Part shown: piece after piece, positions 23,135-25,088 of the stretch
Position numbering within the stretch: the first letter of the stretch is position 1
How the letters are laid out: every line of letters begins with the position of its first letter
Source of the DNA: JBOGEN01 sp050743265
GTDB taxonomy: Bacteria > Actinomycetota > Actinomycetes > JBOGEN01
Reading direction: 5' to 3'
Length of the DNA: 25,088 bases
NCBI GenBank assembly: GCA_050743265.1
Contig: JBOGEN010000041.1
Span: 1 to 25,088 of the forward strand
Position numbers and translations under genes: made by a program
The notes under the pieces: model-generated
What the model was told of the DNA's origin: nothing
Databases searched by the model: none
Seen by the model: only the letters and a program-made list of their open reading frames with translations

Positions 23135-23311
23135 GACGCCTGTGGGGTGAGCTGTCGGGTTCGGGCGGAGGTAGTGCCCGGCCGGGTGCGTGATCCGCTC
23201 GCCGGCTTCACCCCGAGGCCGTCCCGGACGGGACGGCCGGTGGAGATGTGGGTCCCCCACTCCCGCTCCACAGGGGTCGTGTCGCCAGGACCGGGGAGCG
23301 GGACTCGGCGT
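23135..23311 (-). promoter_or_regulatory. ydaO/yuaA c-di-AMP riboswitch
   Basis: On the minus strand, ACGCCGAGUCC at the 5' end pairs through ACGCC with GGCGU at the 3' end (P1). Conserved internal blocks are present: GGGGGACCCA (23258-23249), GGGGUGAAGCC (23214-23204) and CCGAACCCGACAGCUCACC (23164-23146), the last followed by CACAGGCGUC. These match the ydaO consensus. Its 3' end lies 11 nt before the start codon, next to the Shine-Dalgarno GGAGG. In this phylum the motif controls wall hydrolases; ligand binding usually lowers expression. Confidence 0.92.
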
Positions 23312-23324
23312 ACCGGCCGGGCGG

Positions 23325-23349
23325 CCTTGTCGGGTGACAAGGCGATATA
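23325..23349 (-). promoter_or_regulatory. Candidate promoter -10 and adjacent 7-bp stem-loop before the riboswitch
   Basis: TATATC (minus, 23349-23344), rare in this GC-rich region, is a plausible -10 box. It is next to a perfect CCTTGTC/GACAAGG inverted repeat (23325-23331 and 23336-23342) with a 4-nt loop at the expected transcription start. No clear -35 element is seen. Confidence 0.4.
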
Positions 23350-23481
23350 CCCACGGTTACCCGGCCGGGCAGCCGGTCACCCGTCCCACACACCCAAGAG
23401 ATGGCAAAAATCGCTGGTCAGGTGACTCGTAGGGGGATGCGCGCTTCGCCCGGAACGTCCAGGAGGTGAGGATCTGGGCCG
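23350..23481. other. Intergenic region between the Nudix gene and the NlpC/P60 promoter
   Basis: A short spacer with an unusually A/T-rich patch (CAGCGATTTTTGCCATC on the minus strand, near 23405-23421). No gene is seen. It may hold upstream promoter elements for the riboswitch-controlled gene or the end of the Nudix transcript. Confidence 0.4.
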
Positions 23482-24399
23482 TCACCCTCCGGCACAGGCC
23501 GCGCCCGCGGCGTCCCGCAGCTCGTCGAGCCAGCGGGGCCCGACCACGGCCGCCCCGTACACGGCACAGCGCGCGCGCAGCTCGCGGTCGGCCGTCACGA
23601 CGAGCACCGGGTCCCGGGGGCGCCGCGTACGCAGCTCCCGGACCACCTCGATGAGCGCGTCGTCGCCGGAACCGGCCGCCTCGACGACCTCGACATCGGG
23701 CGGAGCCCCCGCCACGCCGCGGGCCCGCCCCTCCACCACCAGCACGACGTCGGGGAGCCAGCAGCCCAGCAGCGGGCACGGTAGCGTGGCCGGCAGTGCC
23801 GAACCCGGGACGCCCGCCCGCGCCACGCGCACCAGGTCGTCGCGGAGCAGCTGGGCCGCGCCCTCGCGGTCGTGCCACCAGCCGTCCGGCTCCGAGCCCA
23901 CCACGTTCGCGGCGTCGACGACGAGCGTGAGCCGGACGAGGGCCTCGCGCAGCGCCGGCCACGTCCGCCGCAACCCCGGGTGCAGCGGGAACGACTCGAC
24001 GTCGGGAAGCCAGACCCAGCGGATGTCCGTGCTCTCGCCGCCCACCGGAGCCGCCGGGAGCCAGTGTGTCGCCTCGGCGACGACGGTGTCGTACGACCAG
24101 CCGCCGTGGTCGTCGCACCACAGCCCGCCGAGCCGGATGGACGACGCATCCACCCCGCCCTCTTCGGACGCCTCACGCAGCGCGGCCTGGGTCGCGGACT
24201 CGCGACTGTCCCTGGCGCCGCCCGGCAGGCTCCACGTCCCCCCGTGGTGGCTCCACCGGGCCCGGTGCTGGAGCAGGACGGCCTCGTGGCCCCTCGCGTC
24301 CCGGTGGTGCAGCAGCAGCCCAGCGGCCCCGAAGCGTCCCCAGTGCTTGTGTCCCCGCCCGCAGACGAACCAGTCGTCGCCGTCGCCCCGATAGCCCAT
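23482..24399 (-). CDS. Nudix hydrolase fused to a NYN/PIN-like nuclease domain
   Basis: About 305 residues from ATG 24399. The N-terminal motif GDGDDWFVCGRGHKHWG is shared by an actinobacterial family. The Nudix box spans 61-83 and fits G-x5-E-x7-REUxEExGU exactly (GARDSRE, then REASEEGGV), so hydrolysis of a nucleoside diphosphate derivative is expected. After residue 155 comes a second alpha/beta domain with acidic residues of NYN/PIN type: D161 (LVVDAANVVG), D245/D246 (GSGDDALIE) and D270 (VVTADRELRAR). This suggests metal-dependent RNA cleavage. The fusion could link nucleotide or RNA-cap clean-up to RNA decay; that is inference. The C-terminus is Ala/Gly rich. Confidence 0.87.
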   Translation of the reverse strand: MGYRGDGDDWFVCGRGHKHWGRFGAAGLLLHHRDARGHEAVLLQHRARWSHHGGTWSLPGGARDSRESATQAALREASEEGGVDASSIRLGGLWCDDHGGWSYDTVVAEATHWLPAAPVGGESTDIRWVWLPDVESFPLHPGLRRTWPALREALVRLTLVVDAANVVGSEPDGWWHDREGAAQLLRDDLVRVARAGVPGSALPATLPCPLLGCWLPDVVLVVEGRARGVAGAPPDVEVVEAAGSGDDALIEVVRELRTRRPRDPVLVVTADRELRARCAVYGAAVVGPRWLDELRDAAGAACAGG

Positions 24400-24572
24400 G
24401 CCGCGGTCCTACCCCGCCCGGCCGCCGGACACCACCCTGCGGGGCCGACCTGTTGACGTGACCAGGCCCCGGCGTCGTGCACACAACGGGACAGAGCAGA
24501 CTTAGTCCCCACCCCGACGGGCGACGACCGATCACCGCCGCGCTCAGCCCTCGCCTCGAAAGGACCGCCCCC

Positions 24573-25088
24573 GTGGCCGACCCCTTCGCGCCGAACGGCC
24601 TGGACGGTACGGGCCTGGACACGAACCTCGACCCGAGCCTGCCCGACCCCACGCTCCAGTTCGACTGCCAGGCGGTACGCGGGCGTACGCACGTGCCCGT
24701 GACCGTGGACGTCGCCTTCGCCGGCAACGGCTGCGAGGTGGTCGTCGACGGGCCCTTCGGCGTCGTGTCCGGCCGTGGGCCGGACGCGTTCGATGCGCTC
24801 GTCGCCGTACGCCGTCGGCTCGAGCCGGAGCAGTGGCTCCTCGCCGTCCACGGGTCCCGGGGCGACACGTACCCCGACGAGACGTCGCGGCGTACGGGCG
24901 GGCTGACCGTCTTCCCGCTCAGCGGGATTGGCCCGGAGATCTCCGTCGGGCCGCTGCACACGTTCGGGCCGGCGCCGTTCGCCGCGCTCGCGACGGTGGA
25001 CGTGCAGGACCAGGCCGCGCGCCCGGTGCTGGCCGCGCTGCCCCCACTCCCGCCGCCTGAGCCCGAGCCCGCTCAGGTGGAACCGTCC
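24573..25088 (+). CDS. Hypothetical protein (partial, C-terminus beyond window)
   Basis: 172 codons from GTG 24573 (MADPFAPNGLDGTGLDT) with no stop before the window end; GAAAGGA about ten bases upstream is a ribosome site. The N-terminus is Asp/Gly/Leu rich. A middle part of alternating strands follows (THVPVTVDVAFAGNGCEVVV, then FDALVAVRRRLEPEQWLLAV). The visible end is Pro/Glu rich (PPLPPPEPEPAQVEPS). It is not secreted as far as can be seen. I do not recognise a family. Third-codon GC is high and even, which supports a real gene. It is divergent from the Nudix gene across about 170 bp. Confidence 0.7.
   Translation, partial: MADPFAPNGLDGTGLDTNLDPSLPDPTLQFDCQAVRGRTHVPVTVDVAFAGNGCEVVVDGPFGVVSGRGPDAFDALVAVRRRLEPEQWLLAVHGSRGDTYPDETSRRTGGLTVFPLSGIGPEISVGPLHTFGPAPFAALATVDVQDQAARPVLAALPPLPPPEPEPAQVEPS

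Noticed and set aside
23595..24959. 454-codon minus-strand frame across the Nudix gene and its upstream region
   Set aside because: Different frame from the Nudix protein with its intact motif, and antisense to the right-end gene; no domain.

Overview
This is a chromosomal window from a very GC-rich actinobacterium. The GC-saturated third codon positions, GTG starts, the tRNA-Ser(GGA)/SRP RNA/dnaX arrangement, a LytR_C membrane protein, TadA-associated proteins and a cyclic-di-AMP (ydaO) riboswitch in front of an NlpC/P60 hydrolase all fit the class Actinomycetes. The order cannot be fixed from sequence alone. I see no insertion sequences, phage genes or CRISPR, and most of the window looks like ordinary core or near-core chromosome.

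Layout. (1) 1-1831: the 5' part of dnaX (C-terminus outside the window), SRP RNA and tRNA-Ser(GGA). (2) 1854-4368: a small conserved actinobacterial protein of the VapB-antitoxin-like type, a DUF72 protein, a LytR_C membrane protein and a coiled-coil protein with tandem heptads. (3) 4399-6410: a 14-TM MFS exporter, about 330 bp of non-coding DNA, and tRNA-Ser(CGA). (4) 6421-8707: an operon of two paralogous TadA-associated proteins and tadA running towards tRNA-Ser(CGA), divergent from upp. (5) 8749-9300: a HemG-like flavoprotein. (6) 9558-20133: a signalling cluster with a PAS-rich hybrid histidine kinase, a zinc alcohol dehydrogenase, a second hybrid kinase, a membrane GAF-PAS kinase, a secreted subtilase with an extraordinary Trp-pentad tail, and a divergent single-domain response regulator. 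(7) 20142-22191: an aldehyde dehydrogenase and a SnoaL-like protein. (8) 22381-24399: an NlpC/P60 endopeptidase behind a c-di-AMP riboswitch, and a Nudix-NYN fusion protein. (9) 24573-end: an unrecognised protein cut by the window edge.

The most unusual part is the subtilase at 17761-19536. Its last ~110 residues carry Trp at every fifth position, arranged as alternating runs of two and three Arg-Ser pentads separated by acidic pentads. It lies 33 bp upstream of, and on the same strand as, the membrane histidine kinase, so the two are probably co-transcribed. A receiver-only regulator starts on the other side of a shared 210-bp promoter region that contains a perfect 12-bp palindrome and competing hairpins. 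A secreted, repeat-tailed protease working with a membrane sensor kinase and a stand-alone receiver is my best candidate for an undescribed system; that link is inference from gene order.
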